Assembly (NCBI GenBank): GCA_009760855.2
Contig: WPIO01000085.1
Coordinates: 20,001-84,000, forward strand
DNA length: 64,000 nucleotides
Direction: 5' to 3'
From: Cristatella mucedo
Lineage: Eukaryota > Bryozoa > Phylactolaemata > Cristatellidae
The position numbers and the translations under genes are program-made. Shown one piece after another: positions 32,997 through 52,700 of this stretch (the stretch's first letter is position 1; every line of letters starts with the position of its first letter). The notes below the pieces were generated by a model. It had not been told where the DNA came from, made no database searches, and worked only from the letters and a program-made list of their open reading frames with translations.

Positions 32997-33333
32997 AATG
33001 CATTACTCAAATGGCATGGTTGTACATTCGCATAGCATGACAGGGCCTTCTCCCCTTTACATTATCATCACTTCTAAGCCATGGCATACTCGAACCCGTC
33101 CATAACACGGACCTGGAGAGCACTCTCTCAATCCAATTATTTTATGGTGGCCTTATCTGGCATCCAAATAAGTGAGTGTCATTGGCATCACTTACTCATC
33201 ACACTTGGAAGTAGGTTCGTCTGAACATTCCCAGGAAAGTCTGCGTATTTAAGACAGTAACTACAGAAACATTTTTTCCTAAATAGAACGAGAGATGAAT
33301 TGCACATTAAGAAGACAATCATTAAGAAATAGA
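32946..33333. other. COQ7/EME1 intergenic sequence
   Basis: Holds an interrupted (at)n at about 32955-32998 and otherwise no feature. Confidence 0.5.
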
Positions 33334-33339
33334 TTTATT
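33334..33339 (-). terminator. Candidate poly(A) signal for EME1
   Basis: AATAAA on the minus strand, 227 nt beyond the EME1 stop codon. Confidence 0.45.
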
Positions 33340-33565
33340 GGCATCACACTCTATATGCAAATAGACCATGGCACCATTAGCATGGGTATAAACCTTTCAA
33401 CACATTGCCAAGGTCAGCAATTAGTGGGCGGTGAATTGACTAATCGGTAGCCTTCTGCACTTGGGCTACCTTACATGACTTTGCGCAGCTGTCACGAGTA
33501 CCGTGGCAAAGTTTGCTGCTGGTGAATTTTATATTATGTTATATGCTGCTTGTGAATGTTATATA

Positions 33566-41366
<7,801 letters not shown>

Positions 41367-41884
41367 GAGTCGACGACTTCAAAAGCTATGTATACTGTAT
41401 AGATATTCACTCTCATGACACGCGCCAGCAGAACCTCTCGCACAAAACCGATTAAATTTTGCTCAGTACTTATAGCACACGTCGGATTCACATTCGCCGC
41501 CAAACGCGGTGAGAGCCTAAAGCCGTTAGGTCAAGGACGGCCATGCCGTGTAAGAGTTACTTCCGCTTGCGGTAGCAGTCGGCGCTAGCGTGGAGGAACT
41601 ACACGAAATAGGCGTAAGTGACCAAGAAGTGAAATTGATTTCTAAAATCAAGCGTTTAAATTTCTACTATTAGTGAGCACTGATGCATGGCTAAAGCCGT
41701 ACTCGGGCCGCCCGAGGCGGGACAACTTTCGCTTGAAACTTTCGCTGCTGGGGCGCTTTCACTTTCACTTCGCTTCGCTTTCGCGACAACTTTCGCTGCT
41801 GCGGTGCCTCAATGCATCTCTAACCATGCTGCATTAGTCGCCGGTGCACTACGTCGGCGGCATTATGCATCGAGACGGTGCGCC
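41367..41884. promoter_or_regulatory. EME1 upstream region, possibly bidirectional
   Basis: Contains the EME1 promoter by position. A gaaag/ctttc-rich patch at about 41730-41790 (repeated cttcgctttc, cactttcactt) stands out. If the plus-strand ORF starting at 41885 is real, this 518 bp is shared by two divergent genes. Confidence 0.4.
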
Positions 41885-42145
41885 ATGGAATTTCTAGAAC
41901 GGCATCCTCAAGATGACGGCACTAACATCGGCATTAACACTGATGCCTTGCTCGTTAAAAGGCTGGCGTACTACATCCGCTCGATTGCGAAAGCCGTAGA
42001 CATTATTAAATCTGCAAGACCGTGTGTGCCAGTTTGCACTCGTAACTTCCAATTAAGTGGCAGCAGTTCCATGATCTACGGCGTTTTCCTTACTCATTAT
42101 TGTTATAATATTAATAATCACATACTTGCACAAAGCCCTACATGA
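41885..42145 (+). CDS. Candidate first exon, unknown protein
   Basis: ATG at 41885 has a strong start context (cgccatgg). The reading begins MEFLERHPQDDGTN and has a helical stretch KRLAYYIRSIAKAVDIIKS, with coding-like composition. The first ~55 codons look genuine; after about 42090 the frame enters low-complexity and LINE-tail-like sequence, so the true exon probably ends earlier by splicing (no convincing donor found). Divergent from EME1. I do not recognise the family. Confidence 0.3.
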   Translation: MEFLERHPQDDGTNIGINTDALLVKRLAYYIRSIAKAVDIIKSARPCVPVCTRNFQLSGSSSMIYGVFLTHYCYNINNHILAQSPT

Positions 42146-42904
42146 AATTAATCTCTTTCTAGACACTTTTTGGAAGGTAGCGTATTTGCTGTCTCGCAGA
42201 AAAAGGCAATAGTAGGCTGAATCAAACTGCCTCGTTTTATAGGGAAAAACTGCCTTGACCGCTCTCCGCCGGCTCACTGCAGGAATCGAACCCACACCTG
42301 GTTCACGCAATTAAAGCCATTGCCCCAGGCATTAAGAACCTATGGCAACGATCTCGTGGATTAGCATGAGTCTATTGACTTGAAGCGAAATGCTGGAATT
42401 CCAAAATACTAGATACATCACCTTATGCTTTCGGAGAATGCTTCTTGCAGTTTTTGGCTGAATCAGCCGTGATAGTCGTGAGTTGGCAGATTCAATACCC
42501 TCTCTTTATTCTTATGGCGCACTTTTGCGAGACACTTGGAAAGCTGCGTCGGGTACGAGTCTGACCCCTGATCTCACTGTTTGACCCTGCTGCGACCGCG
42601 GAAGAGCTGCTACATCAGTTACAGTACCTCCTGAGAAACTTGATGTCTGTGACATATGAGACCTACGGAATCTATGCCCTAAACTGCATCTGACCACAAA
42701 CGTGTGTGTCAGTCGGCTAATATTATGAACGGTGTGTTAGTAAAAGGTCTATTTTAAATATTTAGAATTACACAGAATATTAATAAATATGAAAGTTGGG
42801 TCGGCCGGAAGGGTTCGTTAAAGGTTTGAATGAATTCCAATGAAGAAGCATTAAGTGAATCATAATTACGAGACCATCATAATACATATATTAAATTCCT
42901 TTGA
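42146..42904. other. Repeat-like intergenic sequence
   Basis: About 42146-42180 resembles the LINE terminal tail. About 42260-42330 on the minus strand reads like a tRNA-type B-box (gtgggttcgattcc) and may be a SINE remnant. The rest has no feature. Confidence 0.4.
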
Positions 42905-43306
42905 ACTTTCAACAGTCTAGAAATACCTCGTACAAACCTTAAATCCTTTGGAGACCGTGCATTTAGCTCGTATGCTCCCACAGCCTGGAACTCCCTCCCG
43001 ACCTGCATCAGAACATCCCCTGACCTGACCACATTTAAAAGAAACTTAAAAACATACCTATTTAGGACAGCATTTAGTGGGTCCTTGTGATTCGTCCTCG
43101 ATGTGCTTATGCGTGCTGACACTGTTCATGCTGCCACTAACCACATTTGCATGCTGACCCAGTGCATGTAACCCCTAACCATGTTATTCATTTTGTTTGT
43201 TTTTCAAGCATGATTTTACTTACTATTCTATTGCGTATCACTTTGCAGCAAATTTAAAGCGCCTAGAAAGAGATTAAGTTCTCTGAGGGCGCTTTATCAA
43301 GTGCAA

Positions 43307-43343
<37 letters not shown>

Positions 43344-43345
43344 GA
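42905..43345 (+). mobile_element. L2/CR1-type LINE, 3' copy
   Basis: Starts in the NSLEIPRTN region and runs through APTAWNSLP-type codons, 3' UTR, stem-loop and a long (att)n. Well preserved; probably a young insertion, close in sequence to 52046-52446. Confidence 0.88.
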
Positions 43346-43368
43346 TTCCAGTGGACTGCGAATTGCTG

Positions 43369-43416
43369 ACAGGGAGGGGGCGGGGTGATGGAGGGGGCGG
43401 GGCGAGTGAGGGGGAG
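43369..43416. repeat. G-rich tract with quadruplex potential
   Basis: Multiple runs of 4-6 G on the plus strand (gaggggg, cggggtg, agggggcgggg, gaggggg). Confidence 0.6.
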
Positions 43417-43641
43417 CTAATATGATGATCGACTGTTGAGTGTTGACAGCGGGTGCTTCGAATGTGTTCTGTGCATTTTATGGCACGAGGACATGTTGTG
43501 ACCTTTTGAAGAAATGACGCCGTTTATCTTCTGCATAGTCTCGCGAATTTGTTGCAGTTGTTTCATTCTATCGCGGTCACTCGGTCGCGATTTGACCGTC
43601 ACCGGATTCACCCGGCCAAGCACAATACCACTTTCAGCCTC
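43417..43641 (-). CDS. Candidate terminal exon, unknown protein
   Basis: On the minus strand an acceptor-like cttagttag precedes an open frame of 74 codons to TAG. It starts EAESGIVLGRVNP and includes a helical PSDRDRMKQLQQIRETMQ segment, then Ser/His-rich. Phase 0 would let it splice to the CNBD2-like exon ending at 44990 as an alternative 3' exon. Alternatively an unrelated gene or chance. Confidence 0.3.
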   Translation of the reverse strand, partial: EAESGIVLGRVNPVTVKSRPSDRDRMKQLQQIRETMQKINGVISSKGHNMSSCHKMHRTHSKHPLSTLNSRSSY

Positions 43642-44038
43642 CTAACTAAGACTACGGTTTTCTTGTATGATGTCGAAGCGCTTTAAAATCCGACAGATTT
43701 TTGAAATAGCATCTTATAGCATTGATGCGGTACAAGTAGGATACCGTAGCTTGCGGCGCTCGTCAAATGAAAATAAAACAAATAAACCTCATCAGGCAAT
43801 CAACCAGAATTTAGGCTTAAAGTCCGAAAAACCCAACAAGTAGAAATTATATTTGTGTACAAATGAGCTCATAAATTAAAGATCTTCTGTAATGTCCGTG
43901 CACCTTAAGTTTGCTTAAAGAAACGCCGCTGCAGCTAAAAGTCGTCGACTTGGATCGTTCGTCGGCTCCCTCGCGGAGTCGCTGTAGGACTGCTGGCACG
44001 CTGTAGGCTGTGACGTAGGCTGTGACGTAGGCTGACTT
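43642..44038. other. Downstream region of the CNBD2-like gene
   Basis: Contains a 13-bp direct repeat ggctgtgacgtag at about 44007-44033, just past the stop codon. Nothing else was seen. Confidence 0.4.
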
Positions 44039-46682
44039 TTAGCCCAGCACGCTTCTTGAACGATTCGGCAAAATGAATCTCTTAATGTGACTATGAGCTG
44101 TGCCATCCGCCTCCTCGTCCGCCGAGCGGCGGTCTGCAGCAGCGAACGCGTACTTGCAGGGCCGGCGCCGCACCAGCACCGTGCCACCGGGCAGCGGAAG
44201 TGCCAGGCCATTCTGCAAAAAAAATAAGTAAACCAGCTGCGTTATCCAGCCTCGGAGGTTCGCATGTATTGACCTCATAAGCAAGGCATCGTCGACATCG
44301 TCGCATGAATCTTCTCTTAGCCAGCATGGTACATCATCTCATCTCATCGTCTTATTACTGATTTCCGGAAAATGGATGACAAATTTCGTCTAAAGCTCTT
44401 AAAAAGAGGAGAAATTAATTACCACAGCACATGCACCTCTTAGCAGATCTAAATCCTGAAGCTCTCGCCTTCGCTGCGAAGTCCTGAAATTGAAACCAGC
44501 GTACGGAGCGGAAACGCAGCCAGCCTCTCTCCGCTCGCGGCCTCGACAGCTACATCAGCGAGTGCAGCACAAATTAACGCGGAAAGCCTTCTCTCATACG
44601 CGCTTTGCTCATCACTCGTTAATCGCGCGTTATGCGCAATCTACATAAGTTTAATCCACAAATTCCTTGTCCTTTCAGACATCCTAAGTAACATACAAGC
44701 CAATTAAATAGAAGCCACCTGCCTATAAAATCCGCTATAGATCCGTTTTTTGGGCGTTTACAGGCAGCTACCTCAACATTATTTCAAGTAAAATCTGATA
44801 TAAATTCGTGGAGCGTTAGTCAGATAAACTTTACAATTTAGCATCCAGCTAGGCGATTCTTAATCCCCTTTAGTCAGCAGTTCTGCACAAGCTGAGCGCA
44901 TGCGCTGATCTCCTAGTATTTGTAACTGTGAAATAACGTATGCCGATCAAACAGCAACACTCGGCAATCGCACGACGACCGATACGTACTTGCAGGTCAA
45001 AACGATGCAACGTGACGACCGACCGAGCAGCCACCGACGACTTCGTGACCTTGACGTGAAACGCCCGCAGCCGCTGCTCGAGTGCAGACAGCGCCTCGTC
45101 CCCGGTCTCGGCATCAAAGCAGTCGATATCGCTGTCGTCGGCCAGTGCCGGCGCCGAGCAGACGTTGGGCGCGGATCTGGGGCGAGCTCGAGGCGGCTGC
45201 GCGTGCGCATGCGCACCGATCGCCTGCCGCCGCTGCGCGTCGAGCTGACGCTTCAGTCGCTGCTGAAGCGCCGCTGCGCCGCTTTCTGCCGCGGTCGCCC
45301 GCTCATCGCCGTCGTAGCTCGTTGCGTCGGAGTCGAGCGATATCCCCGACGTCGTCTTCAGCGAAGCGCTCGACGGCTCGACGTCTGTTTTGAGGCCAGA
45401 CCGCGCGGACGGTGGTCCCATTGCCGACCCGCCGGTTTGCACGTACATACCCGAGCCGCCGACGCTGCCGGCGAAGGCTACGCGCCTGCCGCCGCCGCCG
45501 CCGCCACTAGTTGCCGGCTCATCAGCTCGGCCTGCTTTTCCAGCGGCCGGCGACGCTTCCAGATCGAGGGTTCCTCCACGGTAGGCGGAGGCGATGCTAG
45601 ACTTACTGCGCGGCTGTCGCTCGGCTGCTTCGACCTCCGACGCGCGCCTCTCGGCAGAGCGCTCCCTGGCGGACAAGATGCGCTTTCGCGCCTGTTTGCT
45701 CTTGTACATGAAGTAGAGAGAGTCCCGGAGTGCGGGACGGAGCAGCGGCGCCTGGCCTGCGACGTAGAGCGACAGGAGGTGCGCAGTGAGGAACTCGGCG
45801 TCGTCCTTGTCGCGCGGTTTCTGCTGCTGCTGCTGCTGCTCCTCCTTTCGAGCCGATTTGCCGGCTGTCTGCTCGTACGCCTGTCGGAGGCCCTGCAGCA
45901 GCGGCACGTTGCCGCCCTGCCGCGACTCAGCGAGATGGACTAGACGCGGCGCCGCCAGCCGCAGCAGCGGCTCGTTGGAGCGCCACGACTTCTTGTACAT
46001 TATGCGCTCGTAGCTGCGCGTGTTGAGAAAGAACAGCTCGACGGGCGACTGGCACGTGACCCTCCACATGGATGTCGGCAGCTGAAATGCTATTTCCAGG
46101 TCGCCTGAAAAGAGAGCCGCGAAGTAGAGAGAGAGAGAGAGCGGTAGCGAGTGGAGAATCTGCCAGATCGCTGGCTTCCGGAGCGTTCGTCAGCGCGTGC
46201 GAATCGCACGTGACAGGCTGCGCAAGCGCCGAGCAATGCCCGGGCGCCGTCCTCCATTGTCTCTATTCCACCGGAACATGCTCTTAACCTCTTGCATGAT
46301 CGCACGGAGGAACAGAGAAGTTAGTCGCTATTCCACCGGATTTGAGGAGTTCGACTAGCTGATCTTCATTCTAAAGCTTTATACTACACTGTGTCGAAAC
46401 GCAGAGAACGAGCTGCCCAAAAACCCTGCAACTCTTTTTTCCATTTATGTGTATGGAGTGAAACGCTGGTCCGATAGCAAGTCTAGGTTTTTTTTTAGAT
46501 TATTTCACTTTCTCACGCACGTAAATCACAAACGTACGAACTAAGCGAGCAAGTCGCACTGGAAGTGCATGACTTGCATCTTTGAATACTTATAAAAAAA
46601 TCACGTCCCAGCCGAAGCATGAGAGTTGCATTCTTCGCATTCCATCCTTAATATCCGCATTCCATCTGTCTTTGCAATGCAC

Positions 46683-46726
<44 letters not shown>

Positions 46727-49700
46727 GCTTGTTACTGCACGAAAACCATGAAGACTAAGAGGGCGTTACGCTAAGAGCTGTCTTAAGCTTATTCCAAGCA
46801 GAAGAGGCCGTCCTGAATCATCCGGTGTTCCAAAATCCTCACACGAAAAAAAATATGTGAGAAGCATAGCTAGCAAGCAGCGTAATCAAAATAGATGTAT
46901 CATTTTTAAGATGGCAATAAACGAGATGCTATTCGGAATCTAGACAGCGCCGTATATTGTCCGTACGAAAGAATTGTGGAAACTGGTTTCCTACTCAAGG
47001 ACCCATAGAGCAAAGCATCCGTCGCCAACTGCCTATGTGAGAGGAAAAAAGAGTTATTGCCTTTGGAGGACCGGAGGGCGCGAGGGGGCTGAAAATGGCG
47101 TACCGGGTCGGTGGGGGTGAAGCAGTAGCATCCCGTAATGGCTTACGTTGCTTTTAACTGTGAAACGTTTGACGTGAAACGTGAAAACGTGAAACGCTTG
47201 CTTTGACTCGGCCGATCAAGCACTCATTAATTGCAACTGCTTAAGCACGGCCGAATTTATAGGTTTCTATATTCAATCCCAGTAGCCATATTTAGCACCA
47301 ACTGCATTTGGCGTTTCTGCAAACCGCCAAATACCAATTTACAGATGCCTGGCCCAGACATAACCAGGGAGATTGTGAGATCTTTAGCTATCGGTGGGAC
47401 GCAGCAGCTTCTACAGCAGTTTCGTGTGCTTTTGCTTCAGTTATTTTGCTTTTTCAACACACAAATCAAATAAATACTCGAACTGTCATTGCTGCATTGC
47501 GTAATAATTGTAACCAGCAGTACCGCTTTAGTTTTCAGCAAGTATTAAAAAATATAATTCAGTTGTATAGCGCCCTAAGAGAACTTAATCCCTATTCAGG
47601 CGCTTCACGTATGCCTTAGGGTTCGAGCCCCGACCTCGGCCAGACCTTGGTCGGGTCGAGCACCTAAACCATTGGCGACCCTGATGAAGTGCCCGGCTTT
47701 GCTCGCTGACTTTACGTACAGATCTCCTTTGACGAATTCACGGATATATATCGCTTGCCAGTTGCAAAACAGATCGCAAGAAGCGCCTTCTCAACGACAC
47801 ATTTTCGCACAGGCTGCATGTCCACTCACCGAACATCTCGCCATCGCTGAAATAGCCGATCACCAAGTCCCTATTAACCAATCTCTTCTCTGCAGCAGCG
47901 TAGCCGCTGGTTCGTCGGATCTGTATGGCCGGCTGCACCAGCTGACGTCGCTTCCTGAGTTACAGGAGACGCGATCAAGCACAACATAAGAGTAGCTGGA
48001 TGCAAGTCGTTGCATTATGAAGTCGTCTAGCCTGAAGTCTTAATGTTAGGAAGGAAGTTTTTGACGGCTATACAAATTTTGTGACGCACTCCCCGCTCAA
48101 GCAAGCAGGTAAGTAAAATGTCACCGAAGGTTAAGACAACCAATGCTTTAAAATTCATTGAAGCATGGAAGGCTCCTGATATCAAAACAGCAAAGGCTTT
48201 GGAGCGAGCTAAAAATAAAAACTTGCGCACCTCGTTATTTGCCGATGGGCTTAGAGATTGACAATATTTAGCATTTCTATGTCATAGATTGATTCTTGTA
48301 TATCATCGTATGCTCTCTGCTTCTTTCGCACTCCTCTCTTTTTTTGCCGAAGTACGTTAGCGAGCTGCTTGCTTGCTGCTTTCGCGCATGACCAGCGATG
48401 ACGATTTGTCTTAGCGCTAGGGCGTCGGGAATGCTGTAGACACCGATAACTGTTAACGGCTGAATGCAGCTGAGAATGTCGCGAGAGCCACAGCAAACAG
48501 CAGCAGCAAACTTAGAACAAGCAGTAAGTTACAAACACACTCATAAAAGGAATTCCAGCTCGCGCATGCGCACTCGCGCCCAAAGCGGTAATTTGGAAAA
48601 ATAGGGAGCGGACTCGAGGTCACTCTGCAGTGGAACCGGAAGTGAAGGAAAGTGATGTGAAGTGAAGTGAGTGCCGGAAGTAACGTACTCTGCCTCGCAC
48701 TCGCAATCGCCGCTTGAGACAGCACACATTGCCCTTAGCTATTCACGTTTTAACAGGGCACCAGCATTGTAACCTCTCGTAGGGGTTTCCATTAGTATCC
48801 TGGACCCGAAGTACTGGCTACTAACACATATTCCCCATCTCGGAGAAAATAGCCATAGTGAACTGCTGAACTGTGAACTGCTGAACTGTGAACTGCCGCA
48901 GCTGAGCAGCGACACAACCAGCAGCTTTCAAAGTCACGTGCCAAGTCAAGTGCCTCACACACCGAAAACGGACGCCGACAGTCTGACGACGGACGGCACG
49001 CGACCGAGCCTTGCAGCTGCGCGGATGGCGACAATTAGGAATTGCCGAGAGACTGGAATCGCTAAGGGGAGCTGCCAGTGAGACCCCTCAGTCTCACTTG
49101 GTATTCGCTTGCTCGAAGTACTTGGGGTACTGCGTCTCGTGGGACGTTACGCTCGCTGTCACTCTTGCCAGTCCCCTACAATTAGAATGTATGCACGACT
49201 GTCATGCATGACATCGCAGCGAGCTGTCGTAGACCAGTACGCTCGTGCTGCGAGCGCTCAGGAACCACGCCCTCCCCCCCCCCCCCCCACTGAGCAGTAG
49301 GCTACGTCACTGTCTCTCGGTTTTCCAAAACCTGATTGACGATGCGCTAATGCTTTTTAAAGCTAGTCATTATAAAACAGCTTTCTTTTCTCCCCATTTT
49401 TCACTTTAACTTGAAGTTAGGGCTTAGTTTTGCTTTGCATATGGAAAAAGCACAACACAGCTACTTTATAGAGCGTATGTCTATTGCATTATTAAAGCCT
49501 TAAATGGTAGGCATTAATGTTGTTTAAATATTGTATGCACCTACACGAAATTGTATTTGAGGCAGTGTGTACAAACATTAACAGCAATTCAGAATGGCTT
49601 AAAGTAGACACGCACAATATTCTGTTAATTTGCAACATTATGTTTCATTCACTTTTTAAAACTTTACATGCTGCTGTACTATAATAATGCACTTGTCCAC

Positions 49701-52700
49701 TTCTTTCTGGTATCTAATGTAAAAGCTTTAATTATTTAACATCTTCACATATTCGTTGTTGTCTCTCAGTTAGCCAGGCAGACAGATACCCTCTTAATAC
49801 GTGTGCCCATTAATTCTCTCTGATTTCAGCCCTTCGCACTCAGAACTGCTGCTTTCACCCACGTATTGCAAATGGCTGCACTAAAAAATACTGATTAACA
49901 CTTTTTTTATAGCGACAGAAGAGCTTTAGCGGCCATCACCACCGCGTCTAGCGGCAATAAAGGATCGCCAACAAAAGGATTCGAACCCACGACGTCGGAC
50001 CGAGGTCGTGAAAAGCAACAGCCTTACCTAGGGAGCCATCTCGGCTCACCACAAGGCACGCTGCACCGGTGAGCCCCTCCCCCAGTGAGCCCCCTCCCCC
50101 AGTGAGCCCCCTCCCCCAGTGAGCCCCCCTCCCCCCCCCCGTGAGCCCCCCTCCCCCAGTGAGTCCCCTCCCCCAGTGAGCCCCCCTCCCCCAGTGAGCC
50201 CCCAGTGAGCCCCCCTCCCCAGCGAGCCCCCCTCCCCCAGTGAGCCCCCAGTGAGCCCCCTCCCCCAGTGAGCCCCCCTCCCCAGTGAGCCCCCTCCCCC
50301 GTGAGCCCCCCTCCCCCAGTAAGCCCCCCTCCCCCAGTGAGCCCCCAGTGAGCCCCCAGTGAGCCCCCAGTGAGCCCCCCTCCCCCAGTAAGCCCCCCAC
50401 CCCCAGTGAGCCCCCCCAGGGCTAATCTTTTCTTCACGAGCGCAAGAATCAAAGAAAGAGGCCGGGTACGACGCTCAAAATGTCAGCCATGGAAAACGAC
50501 AAGGCCGGTATTAGGAAGAACACGCAGCACTACCTTAAAATGAAGAACAATCCAGAGACGGGCGATCCTTGTTCGACTATTACGTGATCGAAATGGTAGT
50601 ATTCTTTTTGTATGCTAATTTCCAAGAGCTTTCTGCTCTTGGCTCCGCAGCCGGCGAACAGAGGGTGCGTGTTGACGAACGTTCGCTTCTCCAAGTAGAT
50701 ATTTTCCTGAGCAGCCTGCCCAGAAAGATATTAGTCGTGTTTAGATGTTCACGTTTTTGTTGATGGGTACATTTGCTGCATATTGAACGCGAGCTGTCTT
50801 TATGCGCAGGGACAGGAACGGCGAGCGATTGCCTGCATTTGGTGACCAAGTGTGCCCTCGGTATGTGCACGCTAGTGCCTATGTCATGCGTAAATAACAA
50901 GAACCGCACTTCAAGGCCAAAACGGACTTAACGTTCTCCACTACAATGTTTAGCTATTTAATGGTGCACTTAATGCACCTTTCTACATTACTCGTTGAGG
51001 AATACTTTTTTATTCATTTACATTAGGTAGAGTGCTAAATTTCGGTCGACAATATGCTCGATTGGAGGCAAGGTTCCTAGAAGTAGGTGTGTTTTTCTCG
51101 AGTTTTGTCCCTGTGGTTAAAGTGCTCGCCCCAACCAAGGTTTGGCCGAGGTCGTGGGCTCGAGCCCCCTGGCAGATGTGAAGCGCCTGAATAGAGAGAT
51201 TAGGCTCTCTTAGAGCGCTATACACATGAACTATATTATATAATCATAGTTTCGAAATACTACCTCTGATAGTAGAGGTGATTTTCACTGAAGTAGATGT
51301 GGTTTTCTCTTTGTCTCTCAGTCTATAATAATGATAATAATACACTTGATAAAACGCCCTCAGAGAACTCATTCTATTTTTAGGTGCTTTACATTTGCTG
51401 CAAAGGAAACGAGATCGAATAGTGAGTGGTATCATGCTTGGTAAACAACCTGAATAACATGGTTAGGGGTGATATGCACAGTGTCAACATGCAAGTGCGG
51501 TTAGTAGTAGCATGCACAGTGTAAACACGCATAAGCACGTAAAGGACGAATCACAGGGACCCACTAAATGCTGTCCTAAATAGGTGCGTTTTTAAAATCT
51601 TTTTAAATGTGGTCAGGTCAGGGGATGTTCTGACGCAGGTCGGGAGGGAATTCCAGGCTTTGGGAGCATACGAACTAAATGCACGGTCTCAAAAGGATTT
51701 GAGGTTTGTACGGGGTATTTGCAGACTGTTGGATTCCGAAAAGCGGGTGGTACGATGCTTGGCCTGATGGGGGAGTAGATCTGAGAGATAGGCTGGAGCC
51801 AAAGAATGAAGGGACCTAAAAGTGAGCGACAAAACCTTGAAGTCAATCCGTTGCTTGATTGGTAGCCGGTGAAGGTCGGCAAGAGGTGGTGTGATGTGGC
51901 AACTGTGACGCTCACGACAGACAAGTCTAGCTGCAGATTTTTGCTCCAGTTGTAAGCACCTGATTGCACATGTCGGTAGGCCAGCCAGCAGTGAGTTGCA
52001 GAAGTCAAGACGGGATGTCAAAAATGCACGGACCAACTTAAACGTTAATAATAATAATAATATTGCACTTGATAAAGCGCCCTCAGAGAACTTAATCTCT
52101 TTCTAGGCGCTTTACATTTGCTGCAAAGTGATACGCAATAGAATAGTAAGTAAAATCATGCTTGAAAAACAAACAAAATGAATAACATGGTTAGGGGTTA
52201 CATGCACTGGGTCAGCATGCAAATGTGGTTAGTGGCAGCATGAACAGTGTCAGCACGCATAAGCACATCGAGGACGAATCACAAGGACCCACTAAATGCT
52301 GTCCTAAATAGGTATGTTTTTAAGTTTCTTTTAAATGTGGTCAGGTCAGGGGATGTTCTGATGCAGGTCGGGAGGGAGTTCCAGGCTGTGGGAGCATACG
52401 AGCTAAATGCACGGTCTCCAAAGGATTTAAGGTTTGTACGAGGTAACGTTGTATCCTTATCTAAACCAGCCCAAATTTTAGCAATGCTATGTAGCTGAAA
52501 GTAAGCAGACTTGACTGTGGACCTGGTATGGTCGTCTAATGAAAGGTCACTTTGGAACATGATACCTAGATTTTGTGCAGATTCAACAGGAGATATTCTG
52601 GCAGAGCCGATTTTGAGGGTTAGCCGTTTCAATTTCTGAATCAGACTCGATTTACCCATAACTAGGTAAGTTAGTTTCATCATCATTTAACTTAAGAAAA

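Noticed and set aside
44990-45943. 317-codon plus-strand ORF
   Set aside because: Antisense of the large CNBD2-like exon; the minus strand has matching splice sites and family motifs.
47672-47989. 105-codon plus-strand ORF
   Set aside because: Antisense of the exon carrying the GYFSDGEMFG cNMP-domain motif.
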